64,000 bases of DNA. It comes from Enterobacter cloacae subsp. cloacae ATCC 13047. GTDB taxonomy: Bacteria > Pseudomonadota > Gammaproteobacteria > Enterobacterales > Enterobacteriaceae. The stretch lies in NCBI RefSeq assembly GCF_000025565.1, contig NC_014121.1, positions 2,480,001 to 2,544,000 of the forward strand, written 5' to 3'. The notes under the pieces were generated by a model. The model was given only the letters and a program-made list of their open reading frames with translations. It made no database searches and was not told the DNA's origin. Within the stretch, counting starts at the first letter, position 1, and each line of letters begins with the position of its first letter. The translations under genes were made by a program, and so were the position numbers. Below, in pieces: positions 10,140 to 23,995 of the stretch.

Positions 10140-11018
10140 GTGAGCAGGCGTCAATCTGCCCCGCGTCTGGAGTTTGAAGCGGCGGCTATCTATGAATATC
10201 CCGAACATCTCCGCCCCTGGCTTGAGGAATTACCTAAACAGCCGGGCGTGTACATCTTTCATGGCGAAAGCGACACCCTGCCGCTCTATATCGGCAAAAG
10301 TGTGAATATTCGCAGCCGGGTGCTGTCCCATCTGCGCACGCCGGACGAAGCCGCCATGCTCCGCCAGTCGCGACGCATCAGCTGGTATCCGACGGCAGGG
10401 GAAATGGGAGCGCTCTTACTGGAAGCCCGGCTGATCAAAGAGCAACAGCCGTTGTTTAATAAGCGTCTGCGCCGCAATCGTCAGCTCTGCTCGCTGCAGA
10501 TAACCGCGGGCAAACCGCAGGTTGTCTATGCGCGCGACGTCGATTTTTCGCACGCACCGAATCTGTACGGCCTGTTCGCCAACAAACGTGCTGCGCTACA
10601 GGCGCTGCAAACGCTGGCGGACGAGCAGCAGCTTTGCTACAGCCTGCTGGGGCTGGAGGCCACCACCCGTGGACGCGCCTGTTTCCGCTCTGCGCTCAAA
10701 CGCTGTGCGGGTGCCTGCTGCGGCAAAGAGAGCGTCGAGGATCATCACGCCCGGCTTCTTGGCGGGCTGGCGGCCATCAGCGTGAAGTGCTGGCCATGGG
10801 AAGGGGCCGTTGCGCTAAAAGAGGTGGGAGAGACGATGACGCAGTACCACATCGTTCATAACTGGTTCTGGCTGGGGGCGGTCGATAATCTGCAGGAGGC
10901 CGCCACCCTGTTACGCACACCCGCCGGCTTCGACCATGATGGCTACAAAATTCTCTGTAAGCCCGTGCTGACCGGCGAGTTTGACGTTATTGTGCTTAAT
11001 GACCAGGCAGCCAGTTGA
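10140..11018 (+). CDS. cho: Excinuclease Cho (UvrC-like endonuclease)
   Basis: The 292-residue SOS-induced nuclease makes the 3' incision at DNA lesions that UvrC handles poorly. It has an N-terminal GIY-YIG domain (GVYIFHG at about 30, LYIGKS at about 46-51, with the conserved Arg and the Glu of [10 protein letters not shown]) and a cysteine-rich segment ([19 protein letters not shown]) like the UvrC middle region. It lacks the UvrC C-terminal half. I start at the GTG at 10140, 6 bp after GGAG. An in-frame ATG at 10128 lies inside the SD and would add four residues. The 3' end overlaps ves. Confidence 0.93.
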   Translation: MSRRQSAPRLEFEAAAIYEYPEHLRPWLEELPKQPGVYIFHGESDTLPLYIGKSVNIRSRVLSHLRTPDEAAMLRQSRRISWYPTAGEMGALLLEARLIKEQQPLFNKRLRRNRQLCSLQITAGKPQVVYARDVDFSHAPNLYGLFANKRAALQALQTLADEQQLCYSLLGLEATTRGRACFRSALKRCAGACCGKESVEDHHARLLGGLAAISVKCWPWEGAVALKEVGETMTQYHIVHNWFWLGAVDNLQEAATLLRTPAGFDHDGYKILCKPVLTGEFDVIVLNDQAAS

Positions 11019-11553
11019 TTTCGCTGAATAATAACCTGCCGTGCGATTCCAGCAAACGCAGGGTGTGGGTTCCCTCCTCCCAGCTCGCGCCCTGATCGGC
11101 TGTCAGCAATTTATCCCCCAACTGCCACGCACCGCTTAAGACGAAGACTACACCCCCGCGTGAGCCAAAGGTAGTGAAGGTGCGGTCCGCCACCCGCACT
11201 TTCGCCTGGCAGCAATCCCGCCGGGTCATGATGTTGAAGTCCATCGACATCTGCCCGTCGCTTAGCAGCGCTTTTACCGGCTGGTCGCCGGAAAAACAAA
11301 AGGGCTGATGGTGCTTCAGGGTATGGCAAAACGCCTGACCGGCATCCAGCGTCACTTCCCCCCCTTCCAGCAGGGTGATAACCCGGTCAACACCGGGAAA
11401 GGAGGAGAATTCGCCATTGCTGGCGATGGTCGCAATGCTGGCACGCCAGAAAAAATCGCGCGTCGCGGGAGGAAAACAACAAATTTCGCGCGTCTCACCA
11501 GCACCATTGCGCCAGAGACTGACCGGCATTTTACGGATATCAAAGAACTCCAT
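10996..11553 (-). CDS. ves: Ves, HutD-family cupin protein
   Basis: This 185-residue HutD/Ves family protein has a double-cupin fold. Sequence landmarks are [13 protein letters not shown] near residue 11 and [12 protein letters not shown] in the middle. In E. coli ves is reported as a cold- and stress-inducible gene of unknown biochemical role; HutD relatives are linked to histidine use. I start at 11553, where AGGAG sits 5 bp upstream. A reading from 11589 has no SD. The stop lies inside the end of cho, giving a 23-bp tail-to-tail overlap. Confidence 0.9.
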   Translation of the reverse strand: MEFFDIRKMPVSLWRNGAGETREICCFPPATRDFFWRASIATIASNGEFSSFPGVDRVITLLEGGEVTLDAGQAFCHTLKHHQPFCFSGDQPVKALLSDGQMSMDFNIMTRRDCCQAKVRVADRTFTTFGSRGGVVFVLSGAWQLGDKLLTADQGASWEEGTHTLRLLESHGRLLFSEINWLPGH

Positions 11554-11765
11554 CACCACTCCTGAATGGCGCAACGAGCGCCAGGGCAAGGATATCGCTA
11601 TCGTTGCTGTCTTGTTTGTTATGATTGAATAGTTACAGACGTAGTATCGGCAGCAGAGCGGGCAAGCCTTAGCGGGACGCTGATAAAAAATCTAACGTCA
11701 TGAATTCTCTGAAGCGATGACAGGAGAATACCGCGCCTGTTGCGGCAGACAAGAGGGTAAGAAAG

Positions 11766-11826
11766 AAAAAACCGCCGGTCCTGTCCACAGCATTTGCGCT
11801 TTTGTAGACAGGATCCCGGCGGTCTT
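11766..11826 (-). terminator. Long-stem terminator of spy
   Basis: On the minus strand ACCGCCGGGATCCTGTC pairs with GACAGGACCGGCGGT (one bulge) around a 21-base loop and runs into TTTTTT. It lies 16 bp past spy. The rest of the ves-spy gap (11554-11765) shows no gene. Confidence 0.85.
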
Positions 11827-11841
11827 AAGAGAGTGAACCGA

Positions 11842-12333
11842 TTATTCGGTTGGTGCTGGCATTTTACCTTCCATTGCCGTACGTTCTGTCAGACGCTTCT
11901 CAAAATTGGCATTAAATTGTTTTTTCTGTTCCGGCGTCAGAATGTTGTAGATCTTGTTCTGGGTTTCCATATGAGCCAGCATGCGGGCTTTATGCTGCTC
12001 AGCCATTTTGTCGATCTGCGCTTCGGCTTTTGCCTTATCGAAGCTGTCGCTGGCGATAATGTCATGCATCGCGCGGCGCTCTTCCAGCGGAGGACGTTTC
12101 ATCTGGTCACGCTGGCTTTTCATGATGTCGCGGATCTGCTGTTTCTGCGCATCCGTCAGGTTCAGATCTTTGAACATCATCATCTCGTGCATACCCGGCT
12201 TGCCTTTGTGATGCATCATCATTTTGCCTTCAGCAGGCGCGGCAGTGGTGGTTGCGGTATCTGCGGCGAACGCCATGCTGGTAGCGCCCAGAGCCAGGGT
12301 AGAAGCAACAAACAGTGCAGTAAACTTACGCAT
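11842..12333 (-). CDS. spy: Periplasmic ATP-independent chaperone Spy
   Basis: The 163-residue precursor has a clear Sec signal peptide (MRKFTALFVASTLALGATSMAFA). The mature part is highly helical and rich in Met, Lys and Gln, with the two LTxxQ motifs of the CpxP/Spy family (LTDAQKQQI and LTPEQKKQF). Spy forms a cradle-shaped dimer that suppresses aggregation of periplasmic proteins during envelope stress. In E. coli it is induced by CpxAR and BaeSR. Confidence 0.95.
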   Translation of the reverse strand: MRKFTALFVASTLALGATSMAFAADTATTTAAPAEGKMMMHHKGKPGMHEMMMFKDLNLTDAQKQQIRDIMKSQRDQMKRPPLEERRAMHDIIASDSFDKAKAEAQIDKMAEQHKARMLAHMETQNKIYNILTPEQKKQFNANFEKRLTERTAMEGKMPAPTE

Positions 12334-12391
12334 AATTTATTTCCTTACTTTCAGTTATTCTTCGGCGCTATGCCGTGTTGACGAGATTAAC

Positions 12392-12441
12392 TTTACGGGG
12401 TTTATCGTCAATTAGTCAGAGCAACGGTAAAACAATGAAAG
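12392..12441 (-). promoter_or_regulatory. Candidate CpxR-type boxes upstream of spy
   Basis: Two motifs resemble the CpxR consensus GTAAA-N5-GTAAA: on the minus strand ATAAA-CCCC-GTAAA (12392-12405), and on the plus strand GTAAA-ACAAT-GAAAG (12427-12441). They lie 60-110 bp upstream of spy. The assignment rests on spy being a Cpx target in E. coli. The 337-bp gap 12334-12670 otherwise holds only AT-rich sequence. Confidence 0.4.
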
Positions 12442-12642
12442 TGTAAAAAACAAATTTTCGCCAAATATGGAGGAAATAAGGATAAAGCGTGGAGAGTTGC
12501 AACTAAAATATGCAATAAGCTGATTATTAAGAGATTGTGCAGAAGTATAACCAACTGCCGTTTAATAATAAAGCAATTATCCAGGAATATTCTGCAAAGA
12601 AAATGCGATCGCCTTAATCGCTAAGAATATAGTTTTAATATT

Positions 12643-12664
12643 CCCCTCCCGCAGACAGGAGGGG
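12643..12664 (-). terminator. Hairpin after astE, possible end of the ast operon
   Basis: CCCCTCC and GGAGGGG form a 7-bp GC stem directly after the astE stop. The following minus-strand bases are AT-rich (AATATT) rather than a T-run, so it may be an mRNA-stabilising hairpin. Confidence 0.45.
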
Positions 12665-12670
12665 AAACGA

Positions 12671-13636
12671 TCAGGACACTTTTTCCAGCATCAGCCCGGC
12701 CCGCAGACCAAAGGCCACAGACGGGTTGGGGAACAGCACATATTCGGTTGTTTTCTGTACCTCATAGCGCTCGCCGCCGTCCTCCGCCAGTAATGCCCCC
12801 TTGCGAAACGGCGTAAAATTGAGCGTGTGGGCCGCCATATGTAGCTGGAAAGCCTCGCTACGGCGGGTGATCTGCTGCACAACCCGATAACGCTCGACGG
12901 GCTGGCTGGTGTGCTCCGGCTCCTTCCCGCCCAGCAGCGCCCGCAGCGCAAGATGCGTCGGGGCAAAGCGCGTAAGATCGTTTTGCCCAAACGGCAGCGC
13001 TTTTCCCAGCTCCAGCGTGCAGGCCAGCGCGCCGAAGCGTTCGCAGGTAAAGTGCGTAAAGGTTCCCCCCGGCGACTGATGGAAGACCAGCGCTTCCAGT
13101 CCCGCATCCCCCAGCCAGCGCAGAAAATCTTCCTCCCAGGGCTGATTACGCTGCGGCAGTACGCCAAAACGCACGTGATACGAGGCGCGGATCGCCGTAT
13201 GCAGATCGAGATGCCAGCGCGATGGCCCCGCGTCGGTGAAAAAGGAGGTGACGATCTGCTCCAGCCACTGCGCCCGTGCCGTTTCATCACTTTGTGGGAA
13301 TTGCGACCAGCGGCCACCGAACATGCGGTTGATGTCGCTCACCAGATAGCGTTTATTTTGCGCCAGCGCAGGCGGGTTTCCCAGAACCACCAGCAGACGG
13401 CAGTGCAGCGCGATCTCCCCGCGATACAACGCGCGCAGCAGCAGGTCGACAATCTCGACGGGCGCCGTTTCATTGCCGTGAATGCCGGTTGAGAGCAGAA
13501 GCGACAGTTCACTCCTGGCGGTCGGTGTCAGTTCAAGCACGCCGCGCCCCAGCCACCGCCAGTGGAATGAGGGGCCCTCCCCCTCACGTTGTGAGGGCGT
13601 TTCGTCGGACAGCGTCAGCGCCAGTAAATTTTCCAT
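12671..13636 (-). CDS. astE: Succinylglutamate desuccinylase AstE
   Basis: The 321-residue zinc hydrolase of the AstE/AspA family carries out step 5 of the arginine succinyltransferase (AST) pathway, splitting N-succinylglutamate to glutamate and succinate. The zinc site is visible as GIHGNETAP (His and Glu) and LDLHTAIR (His). The Glu of the catalytic site is in the ACTLELGKA segment. It is the last gene of astCADBE, 10 bp after astB. Confidence 0.96.
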   Translation of the reverse strand: MENLLALTLSDETPSQREGEGPSFHWRWLGRGVLELTPTARSELSLLLSTGIHGNETAPVEIVDLLLRALYRGEIALHCRLLVVLGNPPALAQNKRYLVSDINRMFGGRWSQFPQSDETARAQWLEQIVTSFFTDAGPSRWHLDLHTAIRASYHVRFGVLPQRNQPWEEDFLRWLGDAGLEALVFHQSPGGTFTHFTCERFGALACTLELGKALPFGQNDLTRFAPTHLALRALLGGKEPEHTSQPVERYRVVQQITRRSEAFQLHMAAHTLNFTPFRKGALLAEDGGERYEVQKTTEYVLFPNPSVAFGLRAGLMLEKVS

Positions 13637-13646
13637 AGCGCCTCCT

Positions 13647-18832
<5,186 letters not shown>

Positions 18833-18847
18833 TTACAATATGGAGTT

Positions 18848-18875
18848 ATTCACTTTTAGTGCATAAAAAGTGAAT
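18848..18875. promoter_or_regulatory. Inverted repeat, candidate ArgR site, between astC and xthA
   Basis: ATTCACTTTT and AAAAGTGAAT form a perfect 10-bp inverted repeat around 8 bp. Each outer arm continues into AT-rich sequence resembling half of an ARG box (TGAAT...ATTCA type). It is 65-110 bp upstream of the sigma-54 promoter, where E. coli ArgR assists NtrC. Assignment to ArgR is inferred. Confidence 0.45.
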
Positions 18876-19011
18876 ATTTTTACGACAAGCGGCGCTTTGC
18901 CGCATGAAAATCAGAAAGAGTATGCAGAGGCCAAATATAATTCTGGAATTGTGATCGCTCGCGAAATTTATTGGCCATTTACGCCCCTTTTAAGGGCGAA
19001 GCGCGTCAGAA

Positions 19012-19030
19012 TGGTGCAAATATTGCACCG
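19012..19030. promoter_or_regulatory. Candidate NtrC enhancer half-sites upstream of ast
   Basis: TGGTGCA and TGCACCG flank a 5-bp AT core, giving arms GGTGCAA/TTGCACC around ATA. These are good NtrC half-sites, though in the outward order that would fit two abutting sites. The distance of roughly 230-260 bp to the sigma-54 promoter agrees with the known E. coli arrangement. Sequence between here and xthA (19031-19127) shows no gene. Confidence 0.42.
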
Positions 19031-19127
19031 TTGGCATTATCTGTCGCAGTTATTGGTCAATCCCCGTAACAGACGACGCAAATTCTGCTACCATCCATGC
19101 ACTATTCACCTTGCACTGGCAGCGACT

Positions 19128-19934
19128 ATGAAATTTGTCTCTTTTAATATCAACGGCCTGCGTGCCCGCCCTCACCAGCTTGAAGCGATTGTTGAACAAC
19201 ATCAGCCTGATGTGATCGGCCTGCAGGAGACAAAAGTTCACGACGATATGTTCCCCCTCGAAGAGGTGGTGAAACTGGGTTACAACGTCTTTTATCACGG
19301 ACAGAAAGGGCATTACGGCGTTGCCCTGCTGACCAAAGAGACGCCGGTTTCCGTCCGCCGCGGCTTCCCGGGTGATGGCGAAGAAGCGCAGCGCCGGATC
19401 ATCATGGCGGAAATTCCTTCAGCGCTCGGCAATATCACCGTGATCAACGGCTATTTCCCGCAGGGAGAGAGCCGTGACCATGAGACCAAATTCCCGGCGA
19501 AAGCGAAGTTTTATCAGGATCTGCAGGATTACCTGACCACCGAACTGAAAAAAGAGAATCCGGTGCTGATCATGGGCGACATGAATATTAGCCCGACCGA
19601 TCTGGATATCGGCATTGGTGAAGAGAACCGCAAACGCTGGTTGCGCACCGGCAAGTGTTCATTCCTGCCGGAAGAGCGCGAGTGGATGGATCGTCTGCTG
19701 AGCTGGGGTCTGGTGGATACCTTCCGCACGGCTAACCCGGACACCCAGGATCGCTTCTCATGGTTCGATTACCGCTCAAAAGGCTTTGATGACAACCGCG
19801 GGCTACGCATAGACCTGCTGCTGGCAAGCTCCCCGCTGGCGGAACGCTGCATTGAAACCGGAATCGACTACGATATCCGCAGCATGGAAAAACCGTCGGA
19901 CCACGCGCCGGTGTGGGCGAAATTCAAGCTGTAA
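19128..19934 (+). CDS. xthA: Exodeoxyribonuclease III XthA
   Basis: The 268-residue product equals E. coli exonuclease III, the main AP endonuclease of base-excision repair, which also has 3'-5' exonuclease and 3'-phosphatase activity. The EEP-family catalytic residues are visible: LQETK (Glu34), GDMNISPTD (Asp and Asn) and KPSDHAPVW (Asp and His near the end). The frame is open 258 bp upstream, but that stretch is not protein-like and overlaps the ast control region, so I start at [10 protein letters not shown]. Confidence 0.97.
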   Translation: MKFVSFNINGLRARPHQLEAIVEQHQPDVIGLQETKVHDDMFPLEEVVKLGYNVFYHGQKGHYGVALLTKETPVSVRRGFPGDGEEAQRRIIMAEIPSALGNITVINGYFPQGESRDHETKFPAKAKFYQDLQDYLTTELKKENPVLIMGDMNISPTDLDIGIGEENRKRWLRTGKCSFLPEEREWMDRLLSWGLVDTFRTANPDTQDRFSWFDYRSKGFDDNRGLRIDLLLASSPLAERCIETGIDYDIRSMEKPSDHAPVWAKFKL

Positions 19935-19940
19935 CCCCGT

Positions 19941-20624
19941 GTGAACATTCGAAAAATTGTCGTACTGTGCGCCCTGCTGGGCGCCTTTATGCTGACGTGG
20001 CTCACTCTTCCTCCGGGCACGCTCTCTCTTGAAACCGTCAAAACGCATCAGCAAACCTTGCTCGCCTGCGTCGAACACGCCCCGCAGCAAAGTGCGCTGA
20101 TCTTTTTTGCGCTCTATGTGGTGGTTTCCGCCCTCTCTATCCCCGGTGCCGCGATACTGACCCTGCTGGGCGGCGCGCTATTTACGCTGTGGAAGGGGAC
20201 GCTGCTGGTGTCGTTTGCCTCCACGCTCGGCGCCACGCTCGCGATGCTCGCCAGCCGTTATCTGCTGCGCGACTGGGTTCAGCGACGGTTTGCCCAACAG
20301 ATGAAAACGGTGAACGCCGGGATGGCGCGTGACGGCGCAGGGTATCTATTCGCCCTGCGCATGATGCCGTTATTCCCCTTTTTTCTGGTCAATCTGCTGA
20401 TGGGGCTGACCCGCATTGGGGTGCGTCGGTACTGGTGGGTCAGCCAGCTCGCCATGCTGCCCGCAACGGTTATCTTCCTCAACGCCGGCCGCGAGCTGGG
20501 AAAAATCACCTCGCTGCGCGATATTCTGTCGCCGGGCATGCTGTTAGCCTTTACACTACTGGGGTTATTACCGCTGATGAGCCGATGGCTGTTTTCCCGA
20601 CTCCCCTCTTCGTTTAAAAAGTGA
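19941..20624 (+). CDS. TVP38/TMEM64-family (DedA-like) membrane protein
   Basis: This 227-residue integral membrane protein starts at GTG 6 bp after xthA. It has the SNARE-associated/VTT domain layout: an N-terminal helix, re-entrant segments around ALSIPGAAILTLLGGALFTLWKG (residues about 66-88), RMMPLFPFFLVNLLMGLTRIG with the conserved Arg and Pro, and terminal helices. E. coli has two relatives at this site, ydjX and ydjZ. It resembles YdjZ more but I cannot fix the orthologue. DedA/VTT proteins are linked to lipid flipping. It probably forms a unit with ynjBCD. Confidence 0.8.
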   Translation: MNIRKIVVLCALLGAFMLTWLTLPPGTLSLETVKTHQQTLLACVEHAPQQSALIFFALYVVVSALSIPGAAILTLLGGALFTLWKGTLLVSFASTLGATLAMLASRYLLRDWVQRRFAQQMKTVNAGMARDGAGYLFALRMMPLFPFFLVNLLMGLTRIGVRRYWWVSQLAMLPATVIFLNAGRELGKITSLRDILSPGMLLAFTLLGLLPLMSRWLFSRLPSSFKK

Positions 20625-20630
20625 GGCATT

Positions 20631-21800
20631 ATGCGCCGTGTGCGTTTTTGCGCGTTTCTGACCGGTCTGCTGCTGACCGCCCCTCTGTGTGCCGCCGACA
20701 GCTGGCACATTATCCAAGAACAAGCCAAAGGCCAGACCGTCTGGTTTAACGCCTGGGGAGGCGATCAGGCGGTTAACCGCTATCTCGACTGGGTCAGCGG
20801 CGAGATGAAAACGCACTACGCGATCAACCTCAACATTGTCCACCTGGCCGATGCCGCGGATGCGGTAAAACGGATCCAGACAGAAGCTGCCGCCGGGCGT
20901 AAGACTCATGGCTCGGTGGATCTTTTGTGGGTTAACGGTGAGAATTTCCGCACGCTGAAAGAGGCTAACCTGCTGCAAACCGGATGGGCACAGACGCTGC
21001 CTAACTGGCGTTATGTCGACACGGGCAAACCGGTCACGGAAGATTTCGCCCTGCCAACCGAGGGCGCAGAATCTCCGTGGGGTGGCGCGCAGCTCACCTT
21101 TATCGCCCGCAAAGCGAGCATGCCCACTCCACCGTCAGACCCGCAGGGATTACTGGCCTGGGCCAAGCAGCATCCGGGTAAAATCAGCTATCCTCGTCCG
21201 CCTGATTTTACCGGCACCGCGTTTCTGGAACAGTTGCTTCTCACGCTCACCTCCCGGCCCGATGCGCTGAAACGCGCGCCCGATGACACCTTTGCACAGG
21301 TTACCGCGCCGCTCTGGGACTACCTCGACAAACTCCACCCGCTGCTGTGGCGAGAAGGAAAAGATTTCCCGCCTTCACCTGCGCGGATGGATACCCTGCT
21401 CGCCCGCGGCAGTCTGAGCCTGTCGCTGACCTTTAACCCGGCACATGCGCTGCAAAAAGTGGCCAGCGGTGAACTGCCTGCCGACAGCTACAGCTTTGGT
21501 TTTCACAACGGGATGATCGGTAACGTTCATTTTGTTGCCATCCCGGCGAACGCCAGCGCCAGTGCGGGGGCCAGGGTGGTTGCCAATTTCCTGCTTTCAC
21601 CTCAGGCGCAAATCCGCAAAGCCGACCCGGCTATCTGGGGCGATCCGAGCGTACTGCAGGCGAACACGCTGCCCGCAGATGAAGCAAAACAGCTTCAGGC
21701 CCACACGCCACAAGGGCTTCCGCAGATGCTTGCGGAGCCACACGCAGCCTGGGTTAACGCGCTGGAGCAGGAATGGCTGCGTCGTTACGGCACCCGCTGA
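20631..21800 (+). CDS. ynjB: ABC transporter substrate-binding protein YnjB
   Basis: The 389-residue precursor has a Sec signal (MRRVRFCAFLTGLLLTAPLCAA) and reads as a type-2 periplasmic binding protein, as in E. coli YnjB. Motifs WFNAWGGDQAVNRYLDW and DLLWVNGENFRTLKE resemble thiamine/polyamine-type binding proteins. The ligand is unknown. It starts 6 bp after the upstream membrane protein and overlaps ynjC by 28 bp. Confidence 0.9.
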   Translation: MRRVRFCAFLTGLLLTAPLCAADSWHIIQEQAKGQTVWFNAWGGDQAVNRYLDWVSGEMKTHYAINLNIVHLADAADAVKRIQTEAAAGRKTHGSVDLLWVNGENFRTLKEANLLQTGWAQTLPNWRYVDTGKPVTEDFALPTEGAESPWGGAQLTFIARKASMPTPPSDPQGLLAWAKQHPGKISYPRPPDFTGTAFLEQLLLTLTSRPDALKRAPDDTFAQVTAPLWDYLDKLHPLLWREGKDFPPSPARMDTLLARGSLSLSLTFNPAHALQKVASGELPADSYSFGFHNGMIGNVHFVAIPANASASAGARVVANFLLSPQAQIRKADPAIWGDPSVLQANTLPADEAKQLQAHTPQGLPQMLAEPHAAWVNALEQEWLRRYGTR

Positions 21801-23302
21801 GCGCACTCATCTGGCTGGCGATGGCGGCAGTGTATCTGCCGCTTGTTCCCGCCGCCGCCATGCTGTTGACTCCGGCGCTGTCGGCAGGAAACTGGCAACG
21901 CCTGTTTGACGACCCGCAGATCCCGCAGGCGCTCGCTGCCACCCTGGTATCCACGCTGATTGCCACTCTCGGCGCCCTGTTTATCGCCCTGATTTTCGTC
22001 AGCACGCTCTGGCCCGGTGAGCGCTGGCGTCGTCTGTGCACCCGTTTGCCGTGGCTGCTGGCCGTTCCCCACGTTGCTTTCGCCACCAGCGTGTTGCTGA
22101 CTTTTGCCGAAGGCGGTCTGTTTTATCAGCTCTGTACACGCTGCTCCCCGATGTTGGATCGCTACGGGATTGGGCTGGGGCTAACTCTCGCCGTCAAGGA
22201 GAGCGCCTTCGTGCTGTGGGCGATATACGCAGTGTTACCTGACACCCGACTGGCCCGCCAGAATGTCGTGTTACAAACCCTGGGATACGGGCGGTTCCAG
22301 CGACTGTGCTGGCTGGTGATCCCGGAGATCGCGCCGGCGCTGGGTGCCACAATGCTGGCGGTGCTCGCCTGGTCCCTCTCTGTTGTGGATGTCGCCATCA
22401 TCCTGGGGCCGGGGAATCCGCCTACCCTGGCGGTACTGGCCTGGCAGTGGCTGACCCAGGGCGACGTGCAGCAGCAAACGAAAGGAATGCTGCTCTGCCT
22501 GCTGATGCTCGCACTCTTGGCCGTGCTTTCGGCGCTGGGGTTCGGTATCTGGAAAGCGTGGCGTCGCACGCTGCCCGCGCTGACAGGGGTGCGACGCACG
22601 TTCCCCCTCGCGCCGCCCGCCCGTATGCTCAGCGGAATCCTCCCCGCATGCGGCATGCTTTGCGCCGGAGTGCTGCTGATGCTGGCCCAGTGGGATGATG
22701 TTAGCGCCGTGCGTGCCAGCTTATCGTTCGGCCTGCTCGCCAGCCTGATAGGCCTGATCACGATACTGCTCTGGCTGGAATGGGGGCCGCGGCGTGGTGC
22801 ACTGTGGGTCTGGCTCCCTCTCGCCCTTCCTGCGCTGCCGTTGGTTTCCGGGCAATACAGGGTGGCGTTATGGCTGGGTATCGACGGGCAGTACGCCGCC
22901 GTGCTCTGGAGTCATCTGCTGTGGGTGTTGCCGTGGATGCTGCTGATACTGCAACCCGCCTGGCGGCGCATCGATCCGCGGCTTCTCCTCACGGCCAGAA
23001 CGCTTGGCTGGCGGCGGACAAAAGTCTTCTGCCTGATCAAATGTCCCCTGCTGTTGCGCCCCGCGCTGCTGGCGTTTGCAACCGGATTTTCGGTCAGCAT
23101 GGCGCAATACATGCCAACACTCTGGCTCGGCGCGGGGCGTTTCAGCACCCTTACCACCGAAACCGTGGCGCTCAGCAGCGGCGGTAGCATCCCGATTCTG
23201 GCTAACCGGGCGCTGTGGCTTCTGCTGGTGACAGGGGCCGTCTTCGGCGTTGCCGCACTGTTATCCCGTCTCGCAGGCCATTATCGACGAGGATTACGTT
23301 AA
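21773..23302 (+). CDS. ynjC: ABC transporter permease YnjC (two fused permease domains)
   Basis: The 509-residue inner-membrane protein has two tandem BPD_transp_1 permease halves, each with an EAA-like loop (GYGRFQRLCWLVIPEIAPALG near 165 and TLGWRRTKVFCLIKCPLLLRPAL near 410). One polypeptide therefore forms the whole channel, as in FbpB/ThiP-type importers. It partners with YnjB and YnjD. The substrate is unknown. Confidence 0.9.
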   Translation: MAASLRHPLSALIWLAMAAVYLPLVPAAAMLLTPALSAGNWQRLFDDPQIPQALAATLVSTLIATLGALFIALIFVSTLWPGERWRRLCTRLPWLLAVPHVAFATSVLLTFAEGGLFYQLCTRCSPMLDRYGIGLGLTLAVKESAFVLWAIYAVLPDTRLARQNVVLQTLGYGRFQRLCWLVIPEIAPALGATMLAVLAWSLSVVDVAIILGPGNPPTLAVLAWQWLTQGDVQQQTKGMLLCLLMLALLAVLSALGFGIWKAWRRTLPALTGVRRTFPLAPPARMLSGILPACGMLCAGVLLMLAQWDDVSAVRASLSFGLLASLIGLITILLWLEWGPRRGALWVWLPLALPALPLVSGQYRVALWLGIDGQYAAVLWSHLLWVLPWMLLILQPAWRRIDPRLLLTARTLGWRRTKVFCLIKCPLLLRPALLAFATGFSVSMAQYMPTLWLGAGRFSTLTTETVALSSGGSIPILANRALWLLLVTGAVFGVAALLSRLAGHYRRGLR

Positions 23303-23922
23303 TGCTGAAGGTCAACAATCTCACCATTGCGCCGCTGTTCCGTGAAGTTAACTTTTATGTCCCTCGCGGTGAAATTGTCACCCTGATGGGGCCGTCCGGC
23401 AGCGGGAAATCGACCCTGTTCTCATGGATGGTTGGGGCACTGTCTGACGACTTTCAGGCGCAGGGCGAACTGTGGCTTGACGATCGCCGCTGTGACGGGC
23501 TGCCTGTCGAGCAACGCGGGATCGGTATTCTCTTTCAGGACGCACTGCTGTTTGACCAGTACAGCGTCGGGCAAAATCTGCTGCTGGCGTTACCGGCGCG
23601 AATAACCGGACGCGCACGCCGGGAAAAGGTGCAACAGGCTCTGGATTCAGCCGGGCTAAATCGCCACTATGCCAGCGATCCGGCCACGCTATCCGGCGGG
23701 GAGCGTGCCAGGGTGAGCCTGCTGCGGGCTCTGCTTGCCGAGCCACAGGCGTTGTTGCTGGACGAACCGTTTAGCCGCCTTGATAAATCACTGCGGTCGT
23801 CCTTTCGGACATGGGTGTTTGATGCCCTGCGCGCACGCAATATCCCGGTAGTGCTGGTCACGCATGACGATGAAGATATTCCGCCGGGTGGCGAGGTGAT
23901 TGAGATTTCTCGCTGGCAATAA
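23302..23922 (+). CDS. ynjD: ABC transporter ATP-binding protein YnjD
   Basis: The 206-residue ATPase has Walker A GPSGSGKST (about 33-41), a Q-loop in LFQDALLFDQ, signature LSGGERARVSLLRALL, Walker B ALLLDEPFSRLD and the H-switch VLVTHDDED. The start codon overlaps the ynjC stop (TAATG), so the two are translationally coupled. A longer in-frame reading from 23215 runs inside ynjC and is unlikely. The short length is typical for YnjD. Confidence 0.92.
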   Translation: MLKVNNLTIAPLFREVNFYVPRGEIVTLMGPSGSGKSTLFSWMVGALSDDFQAQGELWLDDRRCDGLPVEQRGIGILFQDALLFDQYSVGQNLLLALPARITGRARREKVQQALDSAGLNRHYASDPATLSGGERARVSLLRALLAEPQALLLDEPFSRLDKSLRSSFRTWVFDALRARNIPVVLVTHDDEDIPPGGEVIEISRWQ

Positions 23923-23995
23923 TGTGCTAACGCAATGTTTTACCTTTCAGGAGAGACGACAATGCCCCCCTCTTTTACTGACGTCAGGTTATTCG

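Noticed and set aside
18870..19127. In-frame upstream extension of xthA
   Set aside because: It has no conserved sequence, runs through the ast control region, and XthA of normal length (268) starts at 19128.
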